Position numbers and translations under genes: made by a program. Positions 39,862-47,498 of a DNA stretch of 64,000 nucleotides are shown piece by piece; position 1 is the first letter of the stretch; every line of letters starts with the position of its first letter. Origin of the DNA: Carboxylicivirga mesophila (GTDB lineage: Bacteria > Bacteroidota > Bacteroidia > Bacteroidales > Marinilabiliaceae); NCBI RefSeq assembly GCF_018271975.1, contig NZ_JAGUCN010000023.1:1-64000 (forward strand), given 5' to 3'. A model generated the notes under the pieces. It did no database searches. It saw only the letters and a program-made list of their open reading frames with translations, and was not told the origin of the DNA.

Positions 39862-41118
39862 ATGTTGAGATTTAAGAGAGTAGTTCTTTCAATAGCTTTG
39901 CTTTGCGTTAATTGTGTATTGATAAGTTCACAGCATAACAGCAGTGAACGAATACAGCAGATTACCAATTGGGTAAATATTAACCAGAAGCAAATATATG
40001 ACATTTGGCAAAGACCATTAGGGCAGTATGTAGTCTATGCAGATAGGCAATCCAGAGCAGTGTTTAGTACTTGGCAGATTGATTCATCGTATATACGAGT
40101 GTCCAATGGATTGTTTGAAGGGGTGTTGGCTGATAGTGTTATTATAGCTAATACAGATATTGTTTTGAATGAAATGCCGGCTGCATTGGTGGCTTTGCCA
40201 GTGCCTGATGATTTTGAAAGAGCATTGTTGCTGGTGTTGCATGAGTCATTCCATAGCATTCAGGATTCTATTTTCAAAACCAGGGGATGTAATAATAGTC
40301 ATCTGAACGAACCGGAAGCATGTGCGTTATTAAAAACAGAATGCCATTACCTGGCAAATGCCCTGGCAAGCACAAATAATCAGCGCGATTCGTTGTTATG
40401 TCAGGCTCTGGCCTGTCGCTTCCACCGGATGAACCTATATAGTGATTATACCGACGATGAAGCTGCTTTTGAATTAACAGAAGGACTAGCTGAATATACT
40501 GCAATTAAGGCTGTTTATATTTCTAAATCAAACAGTATGGCATATATACGTGAAAAGAGTGATGCATTGCTTGATGCAAAATCGATACATCGTCGATTTG
40601 GATACGTAACCGGTTTGATTTATGCGTTGTTACTCGATAGCTATGTTCCTGGGTGGAAGCTCTGTTTAAATTCAGATAGCAACATGGCTATCATGCTTAA
40701 AGAGTCTATTTGTGCTGATAACCGATTAACGATAGATGTCTGCAGTGATTCGGTTTTTACTCATTATTATAACCAGGAATTATTAAGGCAGCAACAAATA
40801 CAACATTTTAATGATTCGGTTAAAACTGTTTTTGCAAATACGCCGTCGTACATTGTACCGCTGTCGTCAAACAGGCAGTTTGGCTTTAGTCCCAATCACA
40901 TGTTCAATATTCCCGATTTCGGTATATTCTTTCCTTTTATGGAGTTGACTGACCAATGGGGCAAAATAGTTGTTAAGCCAGGAGGAGGTGTTTTACTGAT
41001 TGAGGGCAATAAAAAAGCTAAAGTTCTGATGAAAGATAATTATATTGAGATGAAGATTGATGGTGATTGGAAATGGCAAAAGATATTAGCTGGTATGCAG
41101 TTAGTTAAGGCACGCTAA
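39862..41118 (+). CDS. Secreted gluzincin-like protein (HESFH motif)
   Basis: A 418-residue protein with an N-terminal signal sequence (hydrophobic about 7-22). It has a zinc-peptidase-like motif, His127-Glu-Ser-Phe-His131 in a hydrophobic helix (LLLVLHESFHSIQD), and a second acidic helix TEGLAEYTA with Glu207 and Glu211 as candidate third ligands. That is a gluzincin-type layout. The C-terminal 70 residues form a small beta domain. I do not recognise a named family; peptidase activity is inferred from the motif only. It lies 59 nt after the DUF6624-like gene. Confidence 0.6.
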   Translation: MLRFKRVVLSIALLCVNCVLISSQHNSSERIQQITNWVNINQKQIYDIWQRPLGQYVVYADRQSRAVFSTWQIDSSYIRVSNGLFEGVLADSVIIANTDIVLNEMPAALVALPVPDDFERALLLVLHESFHSIQDSIFKTRGCNNSHLNEPEACALLKTECHYLANALASTNNQRDSLLCQALACRFHRMNLYSDYTDDEAAFELTEGLAEYTAIKAVYISKSNSMAYIREKSDALLDAKSIHRRFGYVTGLIYALLLDSYVPGWKLCLNSDSNMAIMLKESICADNRLTIDVCSDSVFTHYYNQELLRQQQIQHFNDSVKTVFANTPSYIVPLSSNRQFGFSPNHMFNIPDFGIFFPFMELTDQWGKIVVKPGGGVLLIEGNKKAKVLMKDNYIEMKIDGDWKWQKILAGMQLVKAR

Positions 41119-41310
41119 ATGCAAATAAATGAAGCTGTAACTTTATTAATGGATGTTTTGAAGTGTCCAATCAGGTTTGAACTATGGCAGGCTACTGCCC
41201 TTTAAGCAGAATATGCAGGGTGTGGACGAAACTATTACCGAAGATCTGACTCTGGCTCAACGAATGATTTATCCGCTAAGAGCGATTTTGGAAGAGCATG
41301 TGAAATAGTT
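41119..41310 (+). pseudogene. Decayed gene fragment
   Basis: After the gluzincin-like stop, an ATG at 41119 opens 28 codons (ending LWQATAL) and stops at 41203-41205. In the next frame a 34-codon stretch (KQNMQGVDETITEDLTLAQR, then MIYPLRAILEEHVK) runs to a stop about 100 nt on, with no start of its own beyond an internal ATG. The two pieces look like one ORF broken by a frameshift and shortened. I do not recognise the parent gene. Confidence 0.35.
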
Positions 41311-41316
41311 TTTATT

Positions 41317-41335
41317 CACTCCGGAAAAATCGGAG
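41317..41335 (+). repeat. 19-nt hairpin repeat, left copy
   Basis: CACTCCGGAAAAATCGGAG is identical to the core of the hairpin at 43039-43057. Here only the 5-bp CTCCG/CGGAG stem pairs, since the outer arm has changed and no T run follows. The two copies bracket the peptide and M28 peptidase genes. Confidence 0.6.
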
Positions 41336-41403
41336 CATAAGGTTTTATAATTGTCATGCATACATGTTCTGGCCGGAAGGATGCCCCAATTCCACTCAGG
41401 GTA

Positions 41404-41634
41404 ATGAGTGAATCATTAAAACTTAAAAAAGATGAAAAAATTGAAAGTAACGTTCTTGGTAAAAATGATCTGCTATCTTTAAAAGGCGGTTTAACAAGGG
41501 CTGAGTTTCTAGAATCATATAGATGGTTAGTTGAGAATGGGCACCATGATCAGGCAGCCGAAATTATGAAAATGGCTAATTCTGGGATGATAGAATTTGA
41601 AGATTCATCAAGTGGTGAGTATTTTAATCCATAA
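41404..41634 (+). CDS. Small peptide with a double-glycine leader
   Basis: A 76-residue peptide. From ATG 41404 the first 29 residues look like a Bacteroidota GG leader: a charged LKLKKDEKIES stretch, then LGKNDLLSLKGG with Gly28-Gly29. C39-type peptidases cut after such a pair. The remaining 47 residues (LTRAEFLESYRW... to ...GEYFNP) are hydrophilic, helical in the first half and have no Cys, so lanthionine or disulphide bridges are not expected. The frame is open to an ATG at 41356, but that extension is Pro/Arg-rich and would bury the leader. No rSAM, LanM-type or C39 transporter gene is near. Function unknown; a secreted signal or bacteriocin-like peptide is possible. Confidence 0.6.
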   Translation: MSESLKLKKDEKIESNVLGKNDLLSLKGGLTRAEFLESYRWLVENGHHDQAAEIMKMANSGMIEFEDSSSGEYFNP

Positions 41635-41708
41635 TTTATGTTGTTAGAGGTTGACCGTGTTCAACCTCTCATTATTTATAAGGTATACACAAATAACAAT
41701 ATTCGTTC

Positions 41709-43031
41709 ATGAAGAAGCTCTCAGTTATCGCCTTTTTCTTTATTTCCTTCTTACATGTTTATGGTCAATCAAACTTTGATTATTTATATGAAAGTGTCAG
41801 GCTTTTGACCTCATCTGAATTTAAAGGACGGGGTTATATTTATGGAGGTGCTGACAGTACAGCCCGGTATATTAAGAATGCTTATCGTGAAATTGGATTG
41901 TCAGCGTTGTCATATGATTTTCAGCAAAGCTTCTTAATCACTGCGTTTGGCAGGATAAATGAGCAGTCATCAATTAGTATAAATGGTAGGCCATATGCTA
42001 TATGGAGTGATTTCACAATTAATCCTTATGTCAATGATTGGACTCGTGGACAATTTATAGGGCAGCATCATCTTTATCCATATTATAAAAATGATTCGGT
42101 GTTTCTTTATAGAGATAGAGATGCTGAAGATTGTTTAATTCGTGTCAAGCTAATTAGCGAGAAGCGCATATTTCAAACGATATTAGAAGGTGATACTTTA
42201 GCTGATAAGTTCTTTGGTAGAAAACACACAACTGCTTGCTTACATTCGTATTTGCAACAACCAAATATGAATTTGTATCCATCACCAATGATGAGTCGGA
42301 AACTAAAACAGATAGCTAACATTAATACTAGTAATTCTGTTAAGGAGACTATATTTGTAGATATACAGAGGGATACTTCCAGTTATTTGTGTTCTAATAT
42401 TATTGGTAGATTGAATGTTAGGTCAAGTGTAGATTCAATAATTTTAGTCACTGCTCACTATGATCATTTAGGGCAAAGAGCAACAAGTTATTATCCGGGA
42501 GCTAATGATAATGCATCCGGGGTTGGTGTAATGCTCGAGCTTGCCAATTGGTTAAGTATTGCGGTTGATGAAGGATGGCAACCGCGTCACAATATTGTTT
42601 TTGTAGCCTTTGCAGCTGAAGAGTATGGTTTATTAGGTTCTGAATATTTCGTGCAAAGCAATTTGATTGATACATCGCTAATTAAATGTGTGCTTAATTT
42701 GGATATGATTGGTGGATTGGGAGCGACACTTAAAGAGCATAGTAGATCCTTGTATCTTTTAAAAAGCGCTAATGTCCAGCATACTTACATAGAATATCTA
42801 CTTGAAGCAGATAGTGTAAATGCAGGCGTTGATTTTCTTTTAGATGGAAATGCAAAATACTTAAGATATTCTGATCAGGCTAGTTTTATTAGGCGGGATA
42901 TTCCTTCTTTATTCCTTTTTTCGGGTGAGGACGGCGTTATTCACACAGTAAATGATACAGCTGATAAACTGAATTTCGAAAAAATGGAAAGTTTAGTGGA
43001 AGTGCTTTATGATTGGTTAAAAAGAAATTAA
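41709..43031 (+). CDS. Secreted M28-family metallopeptidase
   Basis: A 440-residue protein with a signal peptide (cleavage near VYGQ). The zinc aminopeptidase core lies in the C-terminal half. Its M28 ligand motifs are in order: TAHYDHLG (His, about 249), PGANDNASG (bridging Asp, about 267), FAAEEYGLLGS (Glu pair, about 301-302), NLDMIGG (Asp) and HTVNDTADKL (final His). The N-terminal 200 residues are less conserved and contain a protease-associated-like region. It should remove N-terminal residues from peptides outside the inner membrane. It lies 74 nt after the GG-leader peptide, which raises the possibility that it processes that peptide; this is inference. Confidence 0.87.
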   Translation: MKKLSVIAFFFISFLHVYGQSNFDYLYESVRLLTSSEFKGRGYIYGGADSTARYIKNAYREIGLSALSYDFQQSFLITAFGRINEQSSISINGRPYAIWSDFTINPYVNDWTRGQFIGQHHLYPYYKNDSVFLYRDRDAEDCLIRVKLISEKRIFQTILEGDTLADKFFGRKHTTACLHSYLQQPNMNLYPSPMMSRKLKQIANINTSNSVKETIFVDIQRDTSSYLCSNIIGRLNVRSSVDSIILVTAHYDHLGQRATSYYPGANDNASGVGVMLELANWLSIAVDEGWQPRHNIVFVAFAAEEYGLLGSEYFVQSNLIDTSLIKCVLNLDMIGGLGATLKEHSRSLYLLKSANVQHTYIEYLLEADSVNAGVDFLLDGNAKYLRYSDQASFIRRDIPSLFLFSGEDGVIHTVNDTADKLNFEKMESLVEVLYDWLKRN

Positions 43032-43037
43032 TCTTCC

Positions 43038-43066
43038 CCACTCCGGAAAAATCGGAGTGGCTTTTC
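43038..43066 (+). terminator. Terminator hairpin, right copy of the 19-nt repeat
   Basis: An 8-bp stem CCACTCCG (43038-43045) / CGGAGTGG (43053-43060) encloses GAAAAAT and is followed by CTTTTCC. It ends the M28 peptidase transcript and shares 19 identical nt with the site at 41317. Confidence 0.75.
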
Positions 43067-43115
43067 CTATACTCGTCTTGCTAATCAATTTTTTAATCCA
43101 TTAAAACCTAATGTT

Positions 43116-43589
43116 ATGCAAGAAAACAGAATTGAATTAAACATTACAGACGAAGAGCAAGCCCAGGTGAATGAGGCCATTAATGTGCTTGAGCAGGTGT
43201 TGTTGCCTAAGCTATATGTTTTGGAAAAAGACGAAAAAGCAGACCTGCTGCACATGGGCGATAAGTCGGTGGCTTTCGTTGACAAAAGTTTAGAAATAGC
43301 CAGGCAGGATGAGGCATTGCTCGATGCGTTTGTGGATGTAAGCGCCATGGCGGTTGATGTTGGTGCCGTTTCTTTATTGCGTTCGCTGAGCTACAAGGTG
43401 GAGCGCATCGCTTCGGCCCTCGAAGATTCTAAAGCCTTGGCGGGCCACGAAGCATACAGTACATCTTTGATGGTTTATAGTCTGATGAAGAATGCTGCCA
43501 AGATGGGGCATCCAGGTGCTAAGGAAAAGGTAGCGGAACTCAAACAGCGCTTTCCGCGTGGACGAAAAAAAGCAGCTTCTGTAAATTAG
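43116..43589 (+). CDS. Conserved hypothetical helical protein
   Basis: A 157-residue cytoplasmic protein with no signal peptide, mostly helical and acidic in the first half. The C-terminus has a distinctive GHEAYSTSLMVYSLMKNAAKMGHPGAKEKVAELKQRFP stretch (written here in part; residues about 111-150) and a basic tail PRGRKKA. I recall similar proteins across Bacteroidota, but I know no function or family name. The pattern of long amphipathic helices suggests a structural or binding protein. It stands alone after the hairpin that closes the secreted-protein block. Confidence 0.65.
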   Translation: MQENRIELNITDEEQAQVNEAINVLEQVLLPKLYVLEKDEKADLLHMGDKSVAFVDKSLEIARQDEALLDAFVDVSAMAVDVGAVSLLRSLSYKVERIASALEDSKALAGHEAYSTSLMVYSLMKNAAKMGHPGAKEKVAELKQRFPRGRKKAASVN

Positions 43590-43740
43590 TAACAAGCTTT
43601 AGCAGTATTTACAGACCGGGCAGGGTTGGTGGTTAAATAGTTAATCGTTGACCTTGTTTTTTTTAGGATCAGGGGGCGGGCTTCTGGCTTTGGTATGCAG
43701 TCTCCTGTCTTTTTCACTCGTCTGTCTGCTGTTGTGTCAC

Positions 43741-43900
43741 AACTCTCTCTGATTTTCGCAGACGCTTCTTCAAAATTCGGAGAAACGTCTGTGAGATTTT
43801 GAAAACTTTCTCTGAAAATCGGAGAAATGGCTCCCTTTTTCAGAGAGCTTTCTGGCTTTGAAGCAGAACTTTTTAAGTAAAAACCAGAACTTTCTGAGAT
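43741..43900. repeat. Hairpin-rich intergenic tract
   Basis: Several inverted repeats overlap here. CAGACG (43759-43764) pairs with CGTCTG (43786-43791), with inner pairs TTCTTC/GGAGAA. TTTCTC (43807-43812) pairs with GAGAAA (43822-43827). CTCTGAAAA (43810-43818) pairs with TTTTCAGAG (43837-43845). The last two share bases and exclude one another. Variants of CGGAGAAA and CAGAACTTT recur. The 860-nt gap from 43590 to 44450 otherwise holds the minus-strand remnants and the TetR operators. Confidence 0.5.
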
Positions 43901-43962
43901 TTTATCAGGCCAACGAGCAAAAAAGCCAGGTGGATCAGGTAGTAATCCAGACCGTTGGGTGT

Positions 43963-44276
43963 TTAGGCATGAATAACAACCTCTTCTTCCTTTGCTGCTT
44001 GGTAGCTATGGCTATTTTCGAGGTATTCTCTCAGCTTATCGAGGTTGGCCGTCTGTATGCTTTCAATATCAAACGCTTTGTCTTTTAATTGTGCCAGGTC
44101 TTTCATGCGGCATCTGTAAACAGTTGCATCAGCCTGGGGTATTTCTCATCATCCAGCTTCACAAAGGTACTCAGGCGGTCAATTTTCCAATAGCTGATAT
44201 CGCTTTTACCCAACCCGGTTAGTTCCTTCAGTTTATCGTCTTCGGGCGTGCAGCTGTGAGTATCAAAGAAGGATAC
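43963..44276 (-). pseudogene. Remnant of a two-gene minus-strand unit
   Basis: On the minus strand an open stretch of 57 codons (44276-44103) encodes a helical segment around LKELTGLGKSDISYWKIDRL and ends LMQLFTDAA, but it has no plausible start codon. Its stop overlaps (ATGA) a 47-codon ORF (44106-43963) that begins MKDLAQLKDKAFDIES and ends EEEVVIHA. The coupling and clean coding feel suggest the 3' end of a real gene pair whose upstream part has been lost. The family is not recognised; the first piece faintly resembles a helix-turn-helix. Confidence 0.4.
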
Positions 44277-44359
44277 TTAATAGTTACTTAGATACAAGTA
44301 TTGTTTATGATTAGCAGTGGTAGTTTTCTTCAATATCTGATAATTAACCATTTTTAATA

Positions 44360-44419
44360 AATGAACGTTCGTTCATTAAATAAAAACCTATACATTTGTC
44401 AAATAAATGAACGTTCATT
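44360..44419. promoter_or_regulatory. Promoter of the TetR gene flanked by two operator palindromes
   Basis: AATGAACG-TT-CGTTCATT (44360-44377) and the perfect palindrome AATGAACGTTCATT (44406-44419) share half-sites GAACG/CGTTC. Between them lies a TACATTTG -7 box (44391-44398). The left palindrome overlaps the -33 region and the right one covers the early transcribed region. This fits autorepression by the adjacent TetR-family protein. Confidence 0.75.
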
Positions 44420-44450
44420 CAGTAATGGGCAGAACAATAATTCAAACATC

Positions 44451-45023
44451 ATGCAGGTCAGAGGAAAAGTAAAAGACAAAAAAGGCGCGATTCTTAATGC
44501 GGCACTCACCCTTGTAACCAAATATGGTTTACACGGCATCAGTATGAAGATGATTGCCGAAGAAGCTGATATTGCTGCCGGTACCATCTATGTGCATTTT
44601 AAGAATAAGGAAGAGATGCTGGCATCGTTGTTTAGTAATATCACCAGCGAAATTAATCTCCTTGTCGAGGAGCTGTACAGTCCCGATAAGCTGTTTAAGG
44701 ATAATTTTATCCGCATATGGAGCGAGGTGCTAAAGACGTATATTAACGATCAGCGTATGCCCGATTTTATTAATCAGTATGCCTATTCGGCCAGTGATAA
44801 CCGCAGCTACAGAGAGCAGTTGTTAACGCCTGTGTACGGACTGCTTGAGCAAGCTCGCAGAGATGGTATTGTAAAACAATTGCCTTTGCCGGGACTCATC
44901 GCCTTAATACATGGTCCTCTTATCTCATTGGTTCGCATGACGCGTGATTCCGATGTACTATCAAAAGATATTGATGTAAACATTTACGCCGAGGCTTGCT
45001 GGAATGCTATCAGTGCTCACTAA
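44451..45023 (+). CDS. TetR-family transcriptional repressor
   Basis: A 190-residue protein. The N-terminal TetR HTH (about 8-55) reads KGAILNAALTLVTKYGLHGISMKMIAEEADIAAGTIYVHFKNKEEML in pieces, with the usual T-x-Y-x-H-F recognition helix. The C-terminal ligand domain is all-helical. The frame stays open to 44361, but that extension would be translated from within the operator region, so ATG 44451 is chosen. It precedes a TolC/HlyD/permease set, and both operator palindromes lie just before it, so it probably represses the exporter and itself. The inducer is unknown. Confidence 0.9.
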   Translation: MQVRGKVKDKKGAILNAALTLVTKYGLHGISMKMIAEEADIAAGTIYVHFKNKEEMLASLFSNITSEINLLVEELYSPDKLFKDNFIRIWSEVLKTYINDQRMPDFINQYAYSASDNRSYREQLLTPVYGLLEQARRDGIVKQLPLPGLIALIHGPLISLVRMTRDSDVLSKDIDVNIYAEACWNAISAH

Positions 45024-45066
45024 GATTATATAAATCGAACTCAGGTTAATACAAAACAGAAGATTG

Positions 45067-46485
45067 ATGAGAACAAAAATTATTGCGTTGGTGCTAATAC
45101 TTCTTACCGCAAAGGTAAACGGACAAACGCTGCAATCAGATACAGGTAGAGTGGATTTTCTGGTACTAGCTGAAGCTGCAATGGCACACAATAAAACCTT
45201 GCAAAATCAGCAGCTTGAACTGAAGAAGTTAGGGTTGACGCAAAAGCAAATATACCATACGTATATACCAACGCTTGAGGCCAGTGGCGCATATGCCTAT
45301 TCCAAAGGTCAGCTAAATATTGATACTGATCCCATTCCTTTCACCTTGCCGGGTATGACACTGCCGTTGCCTGGTTTGCCTCCCGTTGAACTACCGCCAA
45401 TGCATCTGGCTATTCCTGGCATCGATCAGGGCTTGGATTATAGTGGTAATTTGTGGATGGGTGGACTGACAGCTAAATGGACGCTATTCACCGGCCTTAA
45501 GGCCCCATACCTGGGCAAAGCTATGAAGCATAAAATTCAGGCAAATGAGTATTTACTGCAACAAAGCGAAGCCGATATCATTGAGGAGTTGGCAATTTAC
45601 TACGATAAAGTAGCTCTTTTGGCACAGGCAGAAAAGCTATTAAAGGAGAGTGAAAAGCGACTTAACCGCGAAGCTGATGTGGCACAACGGGCACTGACTG
45701 AAGGATTGATAACTCAGCACGATTACCAGAAAATTGAAATAGCTCGTTTGGATTTGGCTTCGAGGCAAATAGAGCTGCGCGGAAACAGGCAGCTGTTGCA
45801 ACTTAAGCTACAGCAGTTAACCGGCTTGTCGGTGGATGAAATAGCCGGAATAAGCGTTGAGCTGCAACCAATGAGAAATGTGGCCGGCGAAGGAACTTAC
45901 ATGGCACGTCCGGAACTTAAGGCACTTGATGAAGCGATTGTAGCATCGGAGTATAAACTTAAAAGTGAGTCAAGCGGCTACTTGCCAAAAGTGCAGGCAT
46001 TTGCTACTCATCAGTATGCCGGCTTTACCAACGGTGAGCTGGGACCTGTGGGCTTTAACGAAATAAGTGCTTATCCGGTTAATGCTGTTGGTGTGGGATT
46101 TAAGTGGGAGTTGTTTGATGGTTTCCATACGCACGATGAGCGGAAGAAAGCTAAGATTCAAATACAGCAAACACAAAATAAACGCGCCGAAGCTGCAGAA
46201 ATGCTGATGCTCAATTATAACAATGCATTTAATAGCTACCAGGTGGCCACGGCTCAGGAAGCTTTGCGCGCCAGGCAACAAGATGTTTCAAAGCGTAGCC
46301 TGCAGATTTCTTACAAAGAGTATCAGAATGGCTTAATTAAGGTGAGTGAATTTCTGGAGGCACAAACCGATTACGAAAAGTCGGTATTAGATTATTATCA
46401 AACAGTATACGAGCAACGGCAAAGTGCTGTTAAGCTGTTGAATGCAACCGGTGAACTTAACTTAGAAACCATTAGAAACTTATAA
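45067..46485 (+). CDS. TolC-family outer-membrane efflux protein
   Basis: A 472-residue protein with a signal peptide (cleavage near VNGQ). Two internally related halves of long amphipathic helices are typical of OEP/TolC channels (LAEAAMAHNKTLQNQQLELKKLGLT and the later YQVATAQEALRARQQDVSKRSLQISYKEYQNG). An unusual Pro- and Leu-rich segment (about 96-125, with LPGLPPVELPPM) lies between the first helix and strand region. It forms the outer-membrane exit duct of a tripartite exporter with the next two genes. It lies 43 nt after the TetR gene; ATG 45067 is preferred to TTG 45064. Confidence 0.9.
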   Translation: MRTKIIALVLILLTAKVNGQTLQSDTGRVDFLVLAEAAMAHNKTLQNQQLELKKLGLTQKQIYHTYIPTLEASGAYAYSKGQLNIDTDPIPFTLPGMTLPLPGLPPVELPPMHLAIPGIDQGLDYSGNLWMGGLTAKWTLFTGLKAPYLGKAMKHKIQANEYLLQQSEADIIEELAIYYDKVALLAQAEKLLKESEKRLNREADVAQRALTEGLITQHDYQKIEIARLDLASRQIELRGNRQLLQLKLQQLTGLSVDEIAGISVELQPMRNVAGEGTYMARPELKALDEAIVASEYKLKSESSGYLPKVQAFATHQYAGFTNGELGPVGFNEISAYPVNAVGVGFKWELFDGFHTHDERKKAKIQIQQTQNKRAEAAEMLMLNYNNAFNSYQVATAQEALRARQQDVSKRSLQISYKEYQNGLIKVSEFLEAQTDYEKSVLDYYQTVYEQRQSAVKLLNATGELNLETIRNL

Positions 46486-46508
46486 TATTAAACTGTTGAA
46501 CGTAGCTG

Positions 46509-47498
46509 ATGAAAAAATATAACAACATGAAAACAATACACTATTGGCTAATAGCTATTTTGACATTATTGACAGTGGCTTGTCAGAATAAACCAATTGA
46601 GGGACTTCAGGGAAAAGTAAAACGCGATGCGCTGATGGTGGTGTCCAAGTACCCTGGTCGTATTATTGAATTATATGCGGCCGAAGGTCAGCAGCTTAAT
46701 AAAGGTGATACACTGATGCTATTGGATATGCCAGAGGTAGAGGCCAGGTTGAATCAGGCATCCGGCGCAGTAAGTGCTGCCAAAGCACAATATCAGATGG
46801 CTTTGCACGGGGCTACCAACGAGCAGTTGGAACAAGTAATGGCTAAGCTGGACGCTGTAACAGAGCAGTATAACTACGCGCAGAAATCTTATGAGCGTAT
46901 TAATAACATGTTTAAAGACAGCATGGTGTCGGTGCAGCAGCACGATGAGGTATACATGAAATACCAGTCGGCCAAAGCACAGTATAATGGTGTTAAGGCG
47001 AAATATGATGAGGTGAAAAAAGGCGTGCGTGATGAAAAAGTGCAAATGGCGCTGGGTACCTACGAGCGGGCAAAAGGTGCTTTAGAGGAGGCACAGGTGG
47101 CTTACGCCGAACGCTTTATTGTAGCACCACAGAACATGACCATTGAAACCATTGCCCTGCACGAAGGCGAGTTGGTACTACCCGGCTATGGCATTGCTAC
47201 AGGCTACCGCTTGAGTGAAGCATTCTTTCGTTTTACCGTATCCGAAAGCAGGGTGAGTGAGTTTTCAATCGGCGATCAGGTTAAAGTAGTTTCACCATTT
47301 ACCAGGCAGGAATACCAGTCGCGTATTGTGTCCATCAAGCAACTGACACGCTATGCCGATGTCACCTCCGCATTTCCTGAATACGAATTGAGTGAATCGG
47401 TTTATGAGTTAAAGGCAATACCTGTGCAGGGCGAAGATGTAAGCGATTTGCTGACTAATATATCTGTCATATTGAAAAAACGCAGTAGGAATGAATAA
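46509..47498 (+). CDS. HlyD-family periplasmic adaptor lipoprotein
   Basis: A 329-residue membrane-fusion protein. The signal peptide ends in a lipobox (LTVAC, Cys near 25), so it is lipid-anchored. A biotinyl-lipoyl-like half motif (GRIIELYAAEGQQLNKGDTLMLLD, about 50-73) leads into a long coiled-coil hairpin (about 75-200). The second lipoyl half (FIVAPQNMTIETIALHEGELV) and a beta-barrel domain follow. It bridges the TolC-like channel and the inner-membrane permease. An internal ATG at 46527 is an equally good start. The gene overlaps the permease gene by 8 nt. Confidence 0.9.
   Translation: MKKYNNMKTIHYWLIAILTLLTVACQNKPIEGLQGKVKRDALMVVSKYPGRIIELYAAEGQQLNKGDTLMLLDMPEVEARLNQASGAVSAAKAQYQMALHGATNEQLEQVMAKLDAVTEQYNYAQKSYERINNMFKDSMVSVQQHDEVYMKYQSAKAQYNGVKAKYDEVKKGVRDEKVQMALGTYERAKGALEEAQVAYAERFIVAPQNMTIETIALHEGELVLPGYGIATGYRLSEAFFRFTVSESRVSEFSIGDQVKVVSPFTRQEYQSRIVSIKQLTRYADVTSAFPEYELSESVYELKAIPVQGEDVSDLLTNISVILKKRSRNE

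Noticed and set aside
43858-44222. Two overlapping plus-strand frames of 76 codons in the hairpin tract
   Set aside because: They lack credible starts and overlap better-supported minus-strand remnants with coupled stop and start codons.
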